A stretch of 64,000 nucleotides of DNA. Source: Caldisericum exile AZM16c01. GTDB taxonomy: Bacteria; Caldisericota; Caldisericia; Caldisericales; Caldisericaceae. Numbering within the stretch: the stretch's first letter is position 1; each line of letters opens with the position of its first letter. The DNA lies in the NCBI RefSeq assembly GCF_000284335.1, contig NC_017096.1, positions 186,001 through 250,000 of the forward strand, read 5' to 3'. The position numbers and the translations under genes were made by a program. A model generated the notes under the pieces. It ran no database searches. It had not been told where the DNA came from and was given only the letters and a program-made list of their open reading frames with translations. Below, piece after piece: positions 63,780 to 64,000 of the stretch.

Positions 63780-64000
63780 TAGATTTAAAGAAGGTGATTT
63801 AGTTGAAGTTATCGATTCAAAGGATAGAATTTTCCTCTTGAAACTTAAAAAGGGCGAAAAATCACACTTCCACTTTGGAATCCTCGAGCATGATTCAATC
63901 ATAGGAAAAGTTAACGGAAGTTTTGTAAAATCCCTCAAGGGAGACGAGGTTTTGGTTTTCAAAGTGCGCACTCCATTTTACACGGTGCATATGCGAAGGG
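63772..64000 (+). CDS. trmI: tRNA (adenine-58-N1)-methyltransferase TrmI, N-terminal part (cut by the window edge)
   Basis: The ATG at 63772 overlaps the ttuA end by 8 bases. The 76 visible residues form the N-terminal beta domain of TrmI: FKEGDLVEVIDSKDRIFLLKL, HFHFGILEHDSIIGK and VKSLKGDEVLVFKVRTPFY. The SAM-binding domain lies beyond the window. The family methylates A58 in the tRNA T-loop and is needed for full thiolation of U54 in Thermus, so coupling with ttuA makes biological sense. Confidence 0.85.
   Translation, partial: MGNRFKEGDLVEVIDSKDRIFLLKLKKGEKSHFHFGILEHDSIIGKVNGSFVKSLKGDEVLVFKVRTPFYTVHMRR

Noticed and set aside
1-64000. tRNA, rRNA, tmRNA or transposase genes
   Set aside because: I saw no cloverleaf, rRNA core sequence or DDE/recombinase motif; short tRNA-like pieces could still be missed by eye.

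Overview
The window is low-GC bacterial DNA with short intergenic gaps, strong Shine-Dalgarno sites, many stop/start overlaps and clear intrinsic terminators. A thermophile is suggested by adjacent genes for the two heat-linked tRNA T-loop modifications: a TtuA-type 2-thiolase and the N-terminus of a TrmI-type m1A58 methyltransferase. The metabolism looks anaerobic and amino-acid fermenting: anaerobic ribonucleotide reductase, branched-chain amino-acid uptake, ferredoxin-linked 2-oxoacid oxidoreductase and two butyrate kinases. Lipoprotein signal peptides, S-layer-homology domains and copper-amine-oxidase-N ('stalk') domains mark a surface rich in large secreted proteins. My guess is a Caldisericum-like or other deep-branching thermophile; the sequence alone does not prove this.

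Layout. 1-0.56 kb: 5' part of nrdD (minus). 0.86-5.95 kb: HU, then livJ-livHMGF. 5.99-6.45 kb: yqeY (minus), whose promoter lies back-to-back with that of a roughly 10.5-kb run, 6.65-17.1 kb: butyrate kinase, a P-loop ATPase, four subunits of a 2-oxoacid:ferredoxin oxidoreductase, a cupin, an SDR, an SbcD-like nuclease, a transglycosylase-type surface protein and a molybdopterin-binding protein. 17.1-18.0 kb: non-coding DNA with palindromic repeats. 18.0-26.9 kb: purine/pyrimidine operon (PreT, PreA, three-subunit molybdenum hydroxylase, MocA, XdhC-like factor, 8-oxoguanine deaminase). 27.0-29.7 kb: ABC exporter.

29.7-57.5 kb is an accessory, surface-oriented region. It holds a lipoprotein gene with three frameshifts, an FN3-repeat protein and a beta-propeller protein that both end in the stalk domain, a 4,108-residue SLH/DUF11 protein, a second butyrate kinase, an ArsR regulator with a zinc-binding protein gene interrupted by TAG, and several gene remnants (SDR, alpha/beta hydrolase, propeller). 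57.8-60.8 kb is the best candidate for an undescribed system: a divergent signal-peptidase-I-like membrane protein facing an operon of a mini HU-like protein, a helical-repeat protein and two small membrane proteins. 61.3-64.0 kb: peroxiredoxin, nitroreductase, isochorismatase-like hydrolase, TtuA and TrmI.

How it fits together: Liv imports branched-chain amino acids; after transamination (genes not seen here) the 2-oxoacid oxidoreductase makes acyl-CoA and reduced ferredoxin; the kinases can make ATP from acyl phosphates, although no phosphotransacylase gene is in the window. The purine cluster can oxidise and deaminate purines, with PreTA acting on the pyrimidine ring or a related substrate.
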